A stretch of 64,000 nucleotides of DNA. Origin: Margaritispora aquatica. Taxonomy: Eukaryota; Ascomycota; Leotiomycetes; Helotiales; Discinellaceae. The first letter of the stretch is position 1, and every line of letters starts with the position of its first letter. Shown here one piece after another: positions 48,261-60,470 of the stretch. Made by a program: the position numbers and the translations under genes. The notes beneath the pieces are model-generated. The model did no database searches. It had not been told where the DNA came from and worked only from the letters and a program-made list of their open reading frames with translations. The stretch covers positions 930,001-994,000 of the forward strand of contig VJWN01000013.1 of NCBI GenBank assembly GCA_007644065.1, in the 5' to 3' direction.

Positions 48261-49641
48261 TTGGGGCTTGTCACTTTGTGGAGGGTGATGGAGGATGAGG
48301 CTCTGTGCACTGTCTGTTTTGGACCTCAATCATGGACGAGGCCGAATACAGCAGCGAGAGTTCTTTTCATACAAGCATCAGCTCCACTGAAAAATACCCA
48401 GGCCAGAAATCTTCAACTCTTCAGCTACTACAACAGCCGTGACCTTGACTAACCTTACATTTTCACGATGTCATTGCATTACGCATATACAAGAAAGGAT
48501 TTCGCCGTCCATATTGGCATATATTTGGGGAGGGCAAGATCCCTCCAATGTGCTCGTCTGCATTCTAACAGTATGTCGAAAGTGTGGTATGTTAGAACCT
48601 CGCTCACTTTTTTCGCGTTACAACATCATGTTCAAAGCCATACTCCAGTCGCTTGATGCATTCAAACATAATGCTAGAACTCCAGTATATGCTTTTTAGT
48701 CCTGTGTCAACATTATGTTGAAAGGCTGCGGAAGCTATTCGTTTCAATAGACACCGATTTTTATATTGAATGCCAAATCCTCTTTGCTTCATTACAACAT
48801 TATTAGAACCCAAGTATATGCAAATATATGCCTCCTCTCCCCATTTCAACATCATGTCGAAAGCAGAAAACATGCACGGATACACACATCCAACCGAGAT
48901 CATTCACTGTATTCCATTCTCAGGCTTTGCCATTCATCGCATGCTTACTGACCTCTTCGATGTTATTTTCTTCCACCATGATGAAGGGATAAACTGTCTG
49001 ATGAGGAAGGTAAATACAAGTCCTTGCCTAGGTAGTTAGACAATGATGCCACTGCATAATAAGTCACCTGATCGTTCATGCTGATCCATTCCATTCAAGT
49101 GGATGAGGTCTAAAAATAAAACCGCTTACCTAATCGCATGAATATCCATCCATTTTGGTATTTGAATCTTGACTCGTGCTGGATGTAAGGAGGAGACAAA
49201 TCCAGCCGGATTTTAGCCGCAACTCCTGTCCAGCTATATACTCTGGACTTAAAACTCAACAACAATTCTACGGCAGAATTTAAGGCAATTTCAAAGTGAG
49301 GAATTGACCATCCAATCAAATATCTTTAGTTTAGTTCTAAATCTGTGCTATATGACCTTGAACTGAGAAAGTTGTAAGTGTTTGAAAATATAGTAGATAA
49401 ATACGAAATCAGGCGGCTTTTTCCTCCGCCTGACAGGATAAAGTCCTCGTTACCCCGCTACGTCATTGCCACAAACACAGCCAAGATCCAACCAGCTCTC
49501 ATCTCACCTCATCATATATCACCTCCACATCCATCTCATAACTTCATCTTCACACACTCATCGATTTCCAATTTCCGAATCTCTAACGACAACTAGCACC
49601 ATTTCACAACGTTTATAGACAAACAAGCCAACTCATCCACA
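48261..49641. other. Intergenic with imperfect short repeats, no gene seen
   Basis: 1.38 kb. Between 48,617 and 48,865 four imperfect copies of a motif close to CAACATCATGTTCAAAGC occur at about 48,621, 48,707, 48,791 and 48,846. The last 150 bp (C/A-rich) is the leader of the next gene. No coding region is supported. Confidence 0.5.
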
Positions 49642-49970
49642 ATGGCGCTCACATCCCCCGAACCAGCACACACCGCCGTGCACACACAGACACAAGTTCA
49701 AAACAACAACAATAACATTGAGCTCAACCAGCCTTCTGCTCAGGGCGCTATGCGTATGTTCTCCCTCCCTCTCCCGCCTCCGATTTGCTGCTTTCTCGGA
49801 CTCAAGCTAACACACAACTAGGCCCCTCAGCACCACCCACCGCCACGTCTCTCTCCAGAGAGCAAGACTCCCAGCAGGAGGAAGTGAGGATGCGTGGTGG
49901 CGAGATGTGTCCCGGACGGTTCTGCTTCATTGTTCCGTGTCCGTTGCCGTGTAACTGTTGTATCATCTAA
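49642..49970 (+). CDS. Small protein with Cys-rich C-terminal membrane-anchor-like end
   Basis: Two exons, 49642-49753 and 49822-49970 (68 bp intron, GTATGT...ACTAG), giving 86 aa. The first half is polar (Gln/Asn/Ser/Pro-rich). The C-terminus reads RMRGGEMCPGRFCFIVPC then PLPCNCCII, with six cysteines in the last 21 residues. Such ends in small fungal and plant proteins are taken to be S-acylated or membrane-inserted anchors (CYSTM-like; inference). The start has a good context (CCACAATGG). It has no signal peptide. Function unknown. Confidence 0.78.
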
Positions 49971-51682
49971 ATGATGAGGATGGCGGTGGGGAGGATGAGA
50001 TGACAGGGAAAGAGGTGGGGTGAAGGAGTGAGGAGGATTCGCTTGGGCTCTTGGACGATCATGTTATGATGAGTGTTTGGATTGACGAATGGTTTATCTT
50101 ATGTTTGTGTTTATGTTTGCGCTATGTTGGAATACAATACCTATTTTGTTTCTCTCTGATTTACTCTCGAGATTGCGGGACTGTGCGGGACTGTATTGCC
50201 AATTGCTATCGTGCTCATAGTGGAGGCAAGACAGTCAGTATTGAGGTAAGTCTTCCTTTTCCCCAAAGGCTCAACACATTAGCTGATTCCTTCGCCTACT
50301 AGATACCTATAGGTACTCAAAAGATGTATATATGCAGAAAGAGCTCGTGATGCCAGTGAAGACTTTCATCTCCCTTAATGTCATGCTATGCCATGAGATC
50401 CATGAGCATCAACATCCAGAAGAAGCCGCAATTCATACAAACTTGTTCATACAAACTTGTTCACTGCTTCTCTGTTCCTCATTGTTGATTTTGAGTGATG
50501 ACAGTGGATGATCTGTCTCACTTGATTTAAAAACAATTTTCTACCTTATTGCACCTTGCTCACTCACCACCTAATGACTGTACGCTGGTGATAGGAACAA
50601 TGGAATCATGCATCAGCTAATGGAGCTGGATCTGTCCTCGAATGGTCTTCTAGAACAACAGGCACGCAATTCTGAGTATGTTCAAAGATAATTTCTAGTC
50701 TTGCGTGCTCGTGCTTCTGAAACCTCTATCACTCACAGACATCCGTTTTCTGATTGTTGTTTCACCAAATGCAACTACACAGGCCAGAACTTCGCCGTGT
50801 GCGACTTTGTGGGACTCTAGAGCCATGCAAGAGTGCACGCAGGAATTTTTCAACATTCTGGGGTCAACTCGGTATTGGGAAGCGTTTCTTTGAGAAAGAA
50901 ATCATTTTTTGAGGCTTATTGATGTTGATGGGTTTCTGAACTGTTGACAGGCTCGACAGCTGTCACTTGGAAAAAGCAACGTGGACCTACCAAGACATGC
51001 AAAATTACAACCAATGCTCAGCTTTGTATATCTTCACAGCCGCAAAAGCACACAGCCACATCTTCAAGGCCAGTCCCAGTACCGAATTGAAGCTTCGATG
51101 TTCGCATTCTCAAGATAGTTGGTTGCACATTCCAGGTCCAGGTCACAGGACCTCTGGACACCTACCTTACCTTTACCAATCATTCCAATGTCCAACCCCC
51201 CAAATCGGCCCTGCGTTATGTTCCACCACATAGTGGTGAGGTAGATAAAGTCGAGAAACCACCATCATTTCGTGGGTTTCTTTTTTCCAATTCGATATTC
51301 CCACGCCACCAAAAAACGCCTCACCCTCAGCCCCAATCACCACCCACCACGTCCCGTATCCCCCGATTGCCCTACCGTACAGAAATCCGCACGGTTTATG
51401 CACCATCGAAGCAGAACGAAAAAGCGTTGAAACATCGGAGATTATTCTTCACCAGATGTGCAATCTCCTCTGTTGTTCATTCATGCTGTTGTTGTGCTGG
51501 TGAAGTGGGCGTTTTTCTTCCTAGGGTAGTTGGCTCTTTAAGAGATCGCTGCCTCCCGCCCCTTGTGTTCTGGGGTTTTTCCATCTCTTGTCATTGTTGC
51601 TATTACTGTCACTCGTTCAGCACTTTTGAGTAACTTTTGAAAATTATAATTTCCACGAAGCACTCGCTTCTTCACGCTCGTT
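49971..51682. other. Intergenic, no gene seen
   Basis: 1.7 kb with only short unsupported frames. A perfect 14-bp direct repeat TTCATACAAACTTG x2 lies at 50432-50459. Confidence 0.5.
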
Positions 51683-52683
51683 ATGTACGGTCTATCGTTT
51701 ACATCGTTGGTGGTGCTTAGTGTTGGGATCTTGGGAGTAGTGGATGCACATGTTCATGCCCGAGCAGACATCAATGGATTTGCGTATAAGTCTTGTCAAT
51801 CGGCGTATGATTTCCTCCCAGCGGAATTGGGGTTCGTAGAGAAAGCGGACTCAGCTCTCATGACTGTGGATCTCTGTACCTCTACTTGCGGTACAGGGTT
51901 TGCATTTGCTGGCTTGTTCGGATCGTAAGTCCTCCTTCTTCTATCTCTATATGATTTTCAACCGATATCCATTCCATATGGCAAGAGAAGCAAATCTAAC
52001 TCACCAACAGCAAATGCTTCTGCGGCACAACCTTCACCATCGTCTCCCCCAACCAGGACAGCGAATGCAACACTCCCTGTCCCGGTAACGCAGCGCAAAT
52101 ATGCGGTGGTTTCCACCCCGAAGCCATGCGAGGAAGCCAATGGTGGTCTTTGTACAGCAAGACTTCCACGCCTCCTCCTTCCACTTCGACATTGGAGCCA
52201 ACAACAACTATCACCATCACGGTTCACGAGGTCGACAAGACCATCTCGACTCTTCACACCACCGTCACGGCGACCATCAAGTCGTGCGCGGCCAGCGTGA
52301 CCGATTGCCCACTGACGCACACCGCTACGGCGACACTGACCGTGTCGTTGTCGAGCTCGGTGTCCGCGAACTCAAACTCAAGTGCGAGCTCGAGCTACAG
52401 TTCGAACTCTACGATTGTCGGAACAGGCACGAAGTATACCCTGACCTCTAGTGCGACAGGTGGAAGTGTCGTCTCCAGCAAGGCAACATTGCCAAGTGCC
52501 AGTGCCACTGCAGGAGGTGCAGGTGCAGGAGGAAGCTCGACGACCAAGGCCCCGCTGTCGTTTACGAGCGTTCAGTCTGTCGTCACCATGGTGCCGTACA
52601 AGGGGGATGCTACGGCCAAGACGGTGGGCGTGGAGAGGTTTGGGCTGTTTGTTGCGGTTGCGGGATTGATGGTCTTCCTTTGA
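51683..52683 (+). CDS. Secreted WSC-domain protein, probably GPI-anchored
   Basis: Two exons, 51683-51924 and 52011-52683 (86 bp intron, GTAAGT...AACAG), giving 304 aa. Residues 1-22 are a signal peptide (LSFTSLVVLSVGILGVVDA). A WSC-type domain follows at about 30-115 with eight conserved cysteines, including SCQSAYDF, DLCTSTC, KCFCGTTF and ECNTPCPG...ICGG. Then comes a long Ser/Thr-rich stalk (TTTITITVHEV, SSSVSANSNSSASSS) and a hydrophobic C-terminus (FGLFVAVAGLMVFL), typical of a GPI signal or a membrane span. WSC domains bind wall glucans. Yeast Wsc proteins sense wall stress, but the absence of a cytosolic tail here suggests a wall protein rather than a sensor. Confidence 0.88.
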
Positions 52684-53127
52684 GTAGTTGAGGTTTAATG
52701 GTTGAGCCTTCTATGGCTTGTGGGTTTTACATGTGGGAAAAGTGCTGGAGTAGGTAGTCAAGGGAGTTGTGGGATTGTGGAGTTGATCGTGTTCTTGTAT
52801 ATATTTGATCTGGATTTGATTTCACGATATCGAACAGACATAGATATATAGTTTTGCAATTCCCATCGTGTGGAAGATCTTGTATTTCTGATGTTTAATT
52901 GATAATGCTGAGACATCCACCCAGCAATTCCTACTACAATTCTCCAATTGATCGCCAGCCACAATAACCTAGAATAACTCCATGCTTGCCCATCCGCTCG
53001 CTCGCTCGCTCGCTAATCAATTCATCAATCATCTCGCTCTCGGTACTCCGATTCTCATCATGTGATACGATATATCTGGATCGCATCCATCAACAATTAT
53101 CCATCATTCGTCGTCGTCGTAGTTTTA
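52684..53127. other. Intergenic between convergent genes
   Basis: 444 bp. A short CGCT tandem run (about 52,996-53,014) and a GTCGTCGTCGT run near 53,110 are the only patterns. No gene. Confidence 0.5.
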
Positions 53128-53667
53128 TCAATCATCGTCCTCTGAAACTTCCATCTCTTCAACCCTCACATCCACAGTCGGGCCAACATCAACACCGCCA
53201 CCAAAAGCAGGAACACCCGCCTGCACCTCAACCACGCACGAATTCACATACACCTCCTTCTCAATCTCGTCCCTCACCTCCACATCCACGTCCACGCTCT
53301 CAACATGGCTCAACTCATACGGCCCCTTCTTCTCATCACCAGAAGTTACAAACGCAGACAGCGATTCGTCATGAGATTCGTATAGAGATGAGTGAGGGTA
53401 AGGGTGATCAGCTAGATACGCATCCACCAAGTTCGCGTGCCCGACGAGACGCCGGAGATCGTGGTCTTTGAAGGAGGATTCGTGGAGCAGCTTCTCGCGC
53501 GCGATGTGGGCGACGAGGTATTTTTCGCGCTCGGTGATGATGAGGGGTGTGTTTTGGTGAGAGATATGTGTATGATGATGTAAGGTGAGTTTATGTGGCT
53601 TGGTGCGTGTCATAGGGTTGTTGAATAGTGAGGCGTCGGGGTGTGTGTAGGTGGTTGTGAGGAGCAT
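53128..53667 (-). CDS. Short acidic protein, function unknown
   Basis: Single frame of 179 aa from ATG 53667. The centre holds a helical block (REKYLVAHIAREKLL, FKDHDLRRLVGHANLVDAYL) that looks conserved in style. The C-terminal half is strongly acidic with Val/Asp/Glu alternation (VESVDVDVEVRDEIEKEV) and ends EVSEDDD. No signal peptide or span. The opposite-strand frame over 52,986-53,471 is Pro/His/Ser-rich and I judge it a shadow. Family not recognised. Confidence 0.65.
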   Translation of the reverse strand: MLLTTTYTHPDASLFNNPMTRTKPHKLTLHHHTHISHQNTPLIITEREKYLVAHIAREKLLHESSFKDHDLRRLVGHANLVDAYLADHPYPHSSLYESHDESLSAFVTSGDEKKGPYELSHVESVDVDVEVRDEIEKEVYVNSCVVEVQAGVPAFGGGVDVGPTVDVRVEEMEVSEDDD

Positions 53668-55976
53668 TTTTGCTTGGTAGATGTATAGAGTGGAAGGTTT
53701 ATGATGTTTAGGTGTGGCTTTTTGGTTCTGAGGTTGTGAGGTAGTAGTGATGAAGCAGTTGGCAAGGTCTTGGCTTCTTGCTGAATGGTATGTAATGTAC
53801 TGGTATTGAAATCACCCAAGACAGAATCAGAGAGAGGTGCAGATCTCGAGTATATACACAATACATCCCACATCCGAAATCATATATCGGACATCTTATA
53901 TCCACGTCACCTTCCAGGGTCTCTATTCCCGAGCTCAAAAGCAAGAGTCAAAGCTATAGCAAAGGCAGATCCACAACCACATGGCCAGAGAATAGAAGCA
54001 CAACCCGCGCTCTCACTAACACGGCGGAATCGGCATCTAAACAAGCACATGTAAAGGACCTGTACTGGATCTTGACAAGTACCCGCCCCACAGTATCATG
54101 ACCTCACCTGTCAAATGGAAGCTCTTCGTTAGTGCATGAAGGGTTTTCTGGAAGTCGTGCAAGGGATTGATCCACAGGAACCAGAGAAGCTTTCTAGCCT
54201 GCACATCGATCTGGGAAAACACTGGGAATAGTAATCTAATGAGCGAAAGTCGATCGAGGGCACTGTAGTTGCTCTTGAACAGCAGGTTCCGCTGCGGGGC
54301 TCTCTCGGCATTCGTGGTTTTTGCTATTGGATGTTCGAGCTTTGGACCCTTCTTACGAGTATACTATGCTCTTCCTACTCTTCCCATTTGTCTTCCACGT
54401 CTTCGTCGTCGTCTTTCTTCCCGCACGGCTAAGCGTGCCAGTGCCTCTCCCGAGCTCTGCATATGAACAAAGCTACCTAGGTCCCGAGATATCCGACTTA
54501 CAGTAGAGCCAGTCCGGTCTTCGGGCACGCAATCTAAGACGCTTTCCTCATTGCCGTACAGTACTGTACAAGCATGGTTGGACCTGCAGCTAAACACGGC
54601 AAGGCGTCATGGTGGCTGGACGCGATCGATCGTCGCTTGGGCCTTTTGGCGTGTTGGCGATGCTCGATAGAGAAGTGAAAGCCAATTGCTGAGAGTGCAG
54701 AGCTTGATAGGGACGATCGACATGTGGTGAGTTTGTTTGGTTGGTTTGGTGGGGTGGAAGAGTGGGGAGTGCGACGCGGGCGTGTCGATCCTTGGGGCGA
54801 TCTTTTGCCTTACATACTTGGGTATTCCGTTTGAATGGATGAGGGTTGAGGGATTTCAGAAGGGATTTATTTGCATTACTTTTGTGGACTTGGGCGAAGT
54901 TCTGGATTTCTGTGGGTTGGATCTGTTCTGGACTTTAGAAACAGCTTTCCTTGTGGAGCATGAGCTCATAGGTAACAAGAAGACTTTTTTCTTTTTGGTA
55001 GGAGAGAGAAGCGAAATGGAATATCATGAGTATCAATGTCAATCGATCACTGCGGTGTTATATGCTAATGCTAATGCTACTTCCATGGATATAATCTTGA
55101 GATATCCATCCAAGATGTATCAATACTAACATTACCGGATTTTACGTACCTACCTGGGCTGCCCTAGCATTCAAAAATCACGTGAACGGAATCATTGAAT
55201 CTAGGTAGTTTCACCTAAGTTCATGAATGAAGTTATCTGTGGTCTTTGCTTTTGGACCATGAGTTTTGGTCTTCAACCAACATGCCACGTAGGGTCAGCT
55301 TTTTACAAAGGCCACTTTGTCGTTGAGACAAATTCCTCGCTAATGCAATGGAAGCGAGCAGCTTCCCCTTTGATGCTTTGATTGCATGATAATTAGAAGG
55401 CAGGAAAGCAGCTCCTTACAGCTACTTTTTCTCGAGACAAGAGCCAAGAGTTGGATCAAAAGTCGTCATGAGCCAAGGCTGAAGGAGAATAACTAGCCTC
55501 CAGAAGCATCAAAGGCTGGGTGCTCTAGAGCGTGGTAATGAAGCTTGTTGTCTCGCGATTGATGGCACAGCAAGATCGAATTTGAAATGGAATTTTGCTA
55601 TCATGTCAGGGATCAATGATTGCTTAAGTACTGCCTCTGATATGAGCTTACTTGAGCTCAGCGGATGATATTGCAAGCCCTTTCCATCAACAGTCCACAC
55701 TTAGATTCTTTCGACCACCACAATGCCAAGTTATACCAGCCCACTTAACGTTGGTGTATGCCATTCTGCCAGCTTTCTCTAAAACAGCTTACGACATCTG
55801 CCACTAGTGATCGTCTTCACCATGCAATACACTGCGCTTTGCTCCAATGCAATCTAAGTCTTCTCCATCCCCTCTAAATCGAGCTTCTACCATCGCAAAG
55901 CCTCCTAAATTCCAAGCAAGGTGTGAAGAAGTTAGGAATCATCCCCTTGTCTTCAGAGTTTGACATCTAGAGAAAC
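53668..55976. other. Intergenic, no gene seen
   Basis: 2.3 kb. The longest frame (54,737-55,129, plus, 130 aa) has no leader, motif or protein-like composition and is not called. Nothing else stands out. Confidence 0.5.
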
Positions 55977-57071
55977 TTACCGAGCAACACCAAACTTGAA
56001 ATAAAGCCCAAAGATAAAATCGAGTGCAGAAGTGAAGCTCAACGCGTATGCAGCATTTGGGATGAACCCCCTCCCCACATGAGGAGCACTCAACGAAGTA
56101 GAGGTGTATTTCTCGATGTCTGCTCGAGAAGTCTGTGCAGGTTGAATGGCCGAGATATATGAAGACCAGATGTGATCATTCATCAAGGACGCTTGATTGT
56201 TGCTAGTCTCGAGCGCTGCAGCAGTCACAAATGATGTTGGTAGAGAGGTGGTGGGTGTGAATATGATGATAGAGGTGAGAGCGTGGATATCAGGTTGCAA
56301 GCAGTGAATGCTGGAAGTCGCGTCACCTCCACTTTCTGAGTAGATACTGCTAAGCTCTGGAACAAACTTGCCATCTGTACTGAAAGTGTTGCGATTCAGA
56401 AGATTCCTTTGCAACTTTCTGGGCAGCCCAGATCCGGGTCTGCAAACCGTTGGCCCGGACCTTCTCGTCTTCCCTTTCCTCTCTGACCTTTCTCAAATCT
56501 TGCTTGGTTCTCTCGAATTGCGCTTTGAGACGCTTGAGCTCTTCGTTCAGTTTCCCATTGTTCTTTATTCTCTCGTCTCTCTCTGCTAATAACTCGAGAA
56601 TTTTGCCCTTCAGCATGTTGCCTTCGGGGATGAGATTGTCGTTGATGTGGTCGACGGCTCGCTGGCGTTCCACGGTGACCGTGGTCAGTTGCGATTTTGA
56701 CCCGGATACTTCTCCCTCCCTATAAGTCAACTCGCCCTGCAAAGTCTCGAGACGCTCAAGCCTTGATTTTGCTGTGCTTGCCAGAACCTCGCATCGCCCG
56801 CAATTGCGAGACTTGCCCGCACATGCTGCGCCTCACTGAACCAGCGATCGCGCTCCGACTCGAGCTCTTGCAACTTTTCGGAAGAGATTAGCAACATTCC
56901 TGATGGTACGCTAGGGACAACGGTTGGCGCGTTGGGTTTGAAGGCGACGGAAAAGTTGAATAATGTGTCGAGTGCAGGAGTTGGAGTTGAGACAGATGGA
57001 AATATTGCTGGTACAGGTTGAGATGATGTATTTGCCTTGGGCTCAGTGTTGTTTACTGAGTTGGAATCCAT
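55977..57071 (-). pseudogene. Coiled-coil protein gene with apparent frameshifts
   Basis: Starting at ATG 57071, the reading runs in one frame to about 56,745 (Pro/Ser-rich start, then KLQELESERDRWFSEAQHV). It then continues as a clear coiled coil in another frame from about 56,745 to 56,400 (ERLETLQGELTYREGEV, EELKRLKAQFERTKQDL). Finally it returns to the first frame down to 55,977 (FSTDGKFVPELSSIY to the end FGLYFKFGVAR). No GT...AG pair joins these parts in phase. I therefore read it as one gene of about 350-370 codons with two frameshifts, either real decay or assembly error. Alternatively the last segment is unrelated. Function unknown. Confidence 0.5.
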
Positions 57072-58402
57072 TTCGGAAATTGTAGATGTGATACTTGAAA
57101 TTCAATCTGCGATTGAGGAAAAGATGTTTGCTAGTCGCAGAAGAATAACGTTGCGAAGGATTTTGTGGCAGCGGATATGTGGCTGGCACTAAGCCATTCA
57201 AGTAAGTTATTGAATGGCGAACAATATTAAGAGGTTTAATGCAAGTGATTCGGAACTTTCGCAAAGTGATTGTAGTTGTTGCACTGGAGGTTATTTCGCT
57301 TAAACCTTTTATGTTGCACAATGGTCACCAACAACAATGTATAGCAACACCAATAGTGGATAGCAGCAGGAACAAAAAATGGATTAGTTTGAGAATTCTG
57401 CTTAAAGGCTGTACTTTACATGTATATAAAGCGCTGTGATCACTTGGAATGAAGGGAATTCTAAGCAGGCATTTGGGACTAAAGCTTTGCAATATGTTCT
57501 GCTTAGTTCAAATGATGCTAGACATTTGGAAGCTGATTACAAATTTAGTCCACTCAGACAGAAGCAGAATTCAAATTTGTTTCTCAACAGTTCACAGTTT
57601 CTAGCTCTGATTGATACACTGATATTTCATAGTTCTTTCAGTAGAAAAACACACATAAAAACAGGCATTCTCAATAAATAAAGGTAATATTTAACTAGAT
57701 ATGCGATTGATGGCGATTGTTGGCATCTCTTTTAAGAAGATAGATTGATTTTCCCTCTGTCCAAAGATCTAGCTTTACTTGTGATAAATCCCTTGATTTT
57801 GTCGATTTCTTCTATTTTGTCCACGACCTCAAAGACTTATCGTGGCAAGTGTGCCATGACAGACAGTGCTGGTGAGCTTTTGTAGGTAGACCGTAGAAGA
57901 GATGTACTCATTTAGCATTAATTTCCGTGAAAAGACGTGTCAAATCTTTATCTTCATCAAAGTGGCTTTGAAGGTTTGCACACCAGTCATGTGCTTTGGT
58001 TTCATATGTCAGGTTAAGAAAGTGGATTGAAATTACATGTGAACTGTGTTTTTACAGATGTCTCTGAAGGCAGTGACTGACTTATAACTAATCCACAAAA
58101 TATCAAGATAGGAATTGAGTGCGCATATCAAACATAAGATTTCATATCAAGAACACATGAGCACGTCAAAAGGAGACTTTTTGTTGCCTGTGAAGCCACA
58201 AGGCAGTCATTCATTTTTCCTGTTTTCATAAAAGCCATTCCCATCAATTTAAGGATAGTGCCATCATCATCATCATCATCATAAATCAGCCCCAAATTAC
58301 CAAGTGACCCGCGATTTCCATTCCCACAAATTAATTGACCTGTCATACTGCACCCATCATCCATTCACTCCTGCAAACCCGATAGTATTCCCCGCGCTCA
58401 AT
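57072..58402. other. Intergenic, no gene seen
   Basis: 1.3 kb of moderately AT-rich sequence with short frames only; an ATC trinucleotide run at 58,262-58,280. Confidence 0.5.
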
Positions 58403-58819
58403 TTACTTTCTTGGCAATGGGAGGTCATCAGCTCCATTGTCATCGTAGAGAGGTGGCGAGACATAGATAGTAGTGACAGGAATACCCCAGCAGCTGCAAG
58501 CGCTGGAGTAGCTATTGCCATTGACAGTGCAAGCACTGGCATAGGCAGGAATAGCAGTTGGGGTGGTGATGGCACCACTATAAACCATGGTCAGCATTGC
58601 TATGGTCGATATTCAGATTCTAACTCACCCATAAGTGCTGGTAATCTTCATGAAGCTCGAGCAGTCTGCAGCATGGACAGACATGGTGGCAGGGCCGAGG
58701 CGAGTGCCAGTGACAGCTCTAGCACAGTTGTCTGCGTGGCAACCGTCGGTGTTGGTGCGTTCATTGATCAAGCCGCCCATGACAGCAGTGACGGGAATGA
58801 GGAAGTAGGAGAGCTTCAT
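58403..58819 (-). CDS. Small secreted Cys-rich protein (effector-like)
   Basis: Two exons on the minus strand, 58819-58629 and 58577-58403 (51 bp intron, GTGAGT...TATAG), giving 121 aa. The N-terminus MKLSYFLIPVTAVMGGLI is a signal peptide. The mature part has eight cysteines in pairs: GCHADNCARAVTGT, HAADCSSFM, then SACTVNGNSYSSACSCWG. Ending at LPLPRK with no anchor, it looks freely secreted. This size and spacing fits the many unassigned secreted proteins of plant- and insect-associated ascomycetes. I do not know a function. The complementary strand has an overlapping frame over 58,304-58,909 that I judge a shadow. Confidence 0.85.
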
Positions 58820-60470
58820 GTTGATGTTTGGAAAGATTGCAAGAATCGAGTTGCTTTGAAGGCTTTGAGAAGAGAGTATTGGAGTGAAGTGGCTGGAGAG
58901 GGCTGCTGAAGAGGGTGAAGAAGTGAGATGGACTGAGGATGGGAGGAAGCTTTATATCTATGTCTACTTAGAACAGGCGTATGACAAAGGCACAAATTTG
59001 CGGCTGAATGAAGATTGATCATCGCAGTGCTGAAAATCAGAAGACAGACAAAGAAAACATAACACAGAATCCTTCTGAAGTTGATTTGTCCGCTCAGCGG
59101 GAGGAGGACATGGATTGGCTGCTGGTATCACATCGGTGTGAGTGTACGAAAGACTGTCTGATCTTGGCACATTTCTGAGAAGCCAAATTGGACCAAACAA
59201 TAGCAGTTGATAACAGAAAAAGTCGAACATTGCCTAGCATTCGCCTATCAGTTGCTTTGAATCCGTGATTTTTACCTTGGCCGATACATGCATTTGCATT
59301 GTCCTTCGCTTGTGCCAACACCAGAAACTCCAACAGCATTATACGAGCTCACTGCATTTCCGGCTTCTTTGACATTGGTAGAACTTTCAGACTATTGAAA
59401 TGGCTAACACACGTGTCTATCTCTTCTCCACTCTTGGAATGCCGGACGGGAGATCTGCAGCGGCTCCCTCCCCGGGGACTTGATCTGCCCTAAGACAGGA
59501 CATAGCTTCTGCCACGGTACGAAGCCTCAAAACTTGGCATTTTGGACCTGACTATTCTGCATCTTCCAAAAAGAATCGGTAGCCTATCACAGTATTGTCA
59601 TAACTAATGTTAAGATGCCACACTACATACAGAGAGCTGATATGAAGTTGTCTCTGTGAAGTCGCCCACAAGTGGGGAACTAACACATTTTCGTTTTTCA
59701 TAACTCCGCTCAGCCTTAAGCAACTATTCCACATTTATCGGCAGGATTTGATCGTCCAACTAGAGAAATGAAAGTGCTTTTTAAATCAGCCTCATATCCT
59801 GATGGTGATTGTTGTTAGGTGTTGACTTCCACGGGAGCGGACAATGCCCTCCGGTGTAACTTTTCCACCCGGTACTTCCCACTAAGCAAGCCCTACGCTG
59901 ATTGAAGCTCCCATACAATTTGAAGCTCATCTTTTAGAATACAGAATACCCTGTTATACTAGGCTCAATTCTAAGCAGAAACTGAAGTATATCTTCAGCT
60001 TGCGGCTTTTGTCTTGAGTGAGGTGTTTTAGCTATATTTCGAAAAACAAAATATTCCCACGGATGGCAATGCTCGATCCTCCCAAAGCTATTCTCAGCCT
60101 TACCCCGCTGTCAGTTACTATTTGGAGTAAGATGTCTTAGAATGCGAGCATGCTTTGTTTTTGGATATGTCGGGGGTCGGAACAGAATCCCACAAAAAAT
60201 GAGACACAACGCCATCACTTGTTGATCGTATTCCCCATGGTATATGTTTCAGGAACGCCCGGCTCAAGCCATTACCAACAAGAAACCCATTTCCCCGCAG
60301 GATCAGTCACGGTCAGCTTGGGAAAACGCATGCCACTTGGCAGACATAGCCTCCCCCAACTCCTGGAACTATTCCCTGGCACTTTCGCCAACAAAGAGTC
60401 TATCTGAACATTCAAGGACTATGAACATCTTTTGACGGAATTTTCAAATTTGCATAGTGTACCTATCAAC
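58820..60470. other. Intergenic, no gene seen
   Basis: 1.65 kb between divergent genes. Only short frames, with no repeats or RNA structure that I could recognise. Confidence 0.5.

Noticed and set aside
52986..53471. 161-codon Pro/His/Ser-rich plus-strand frame
   Set aside because: Overlaps the minus-strand acidic protein gene; composition is that expected from the complement of Asp/Glu/Val codons.
54737..55129. 130-codon plus-strand frame
   Set aside because: No motif, no leader, and low-complexity ANANAT stretch; cannot be told from chance.
58304..58909. 201-codon plus-strand frame
   Set aside because: Overlaps the two-exon secreted Cys-rich gene, which has a signal peptide, intron signals and paired cysteines.
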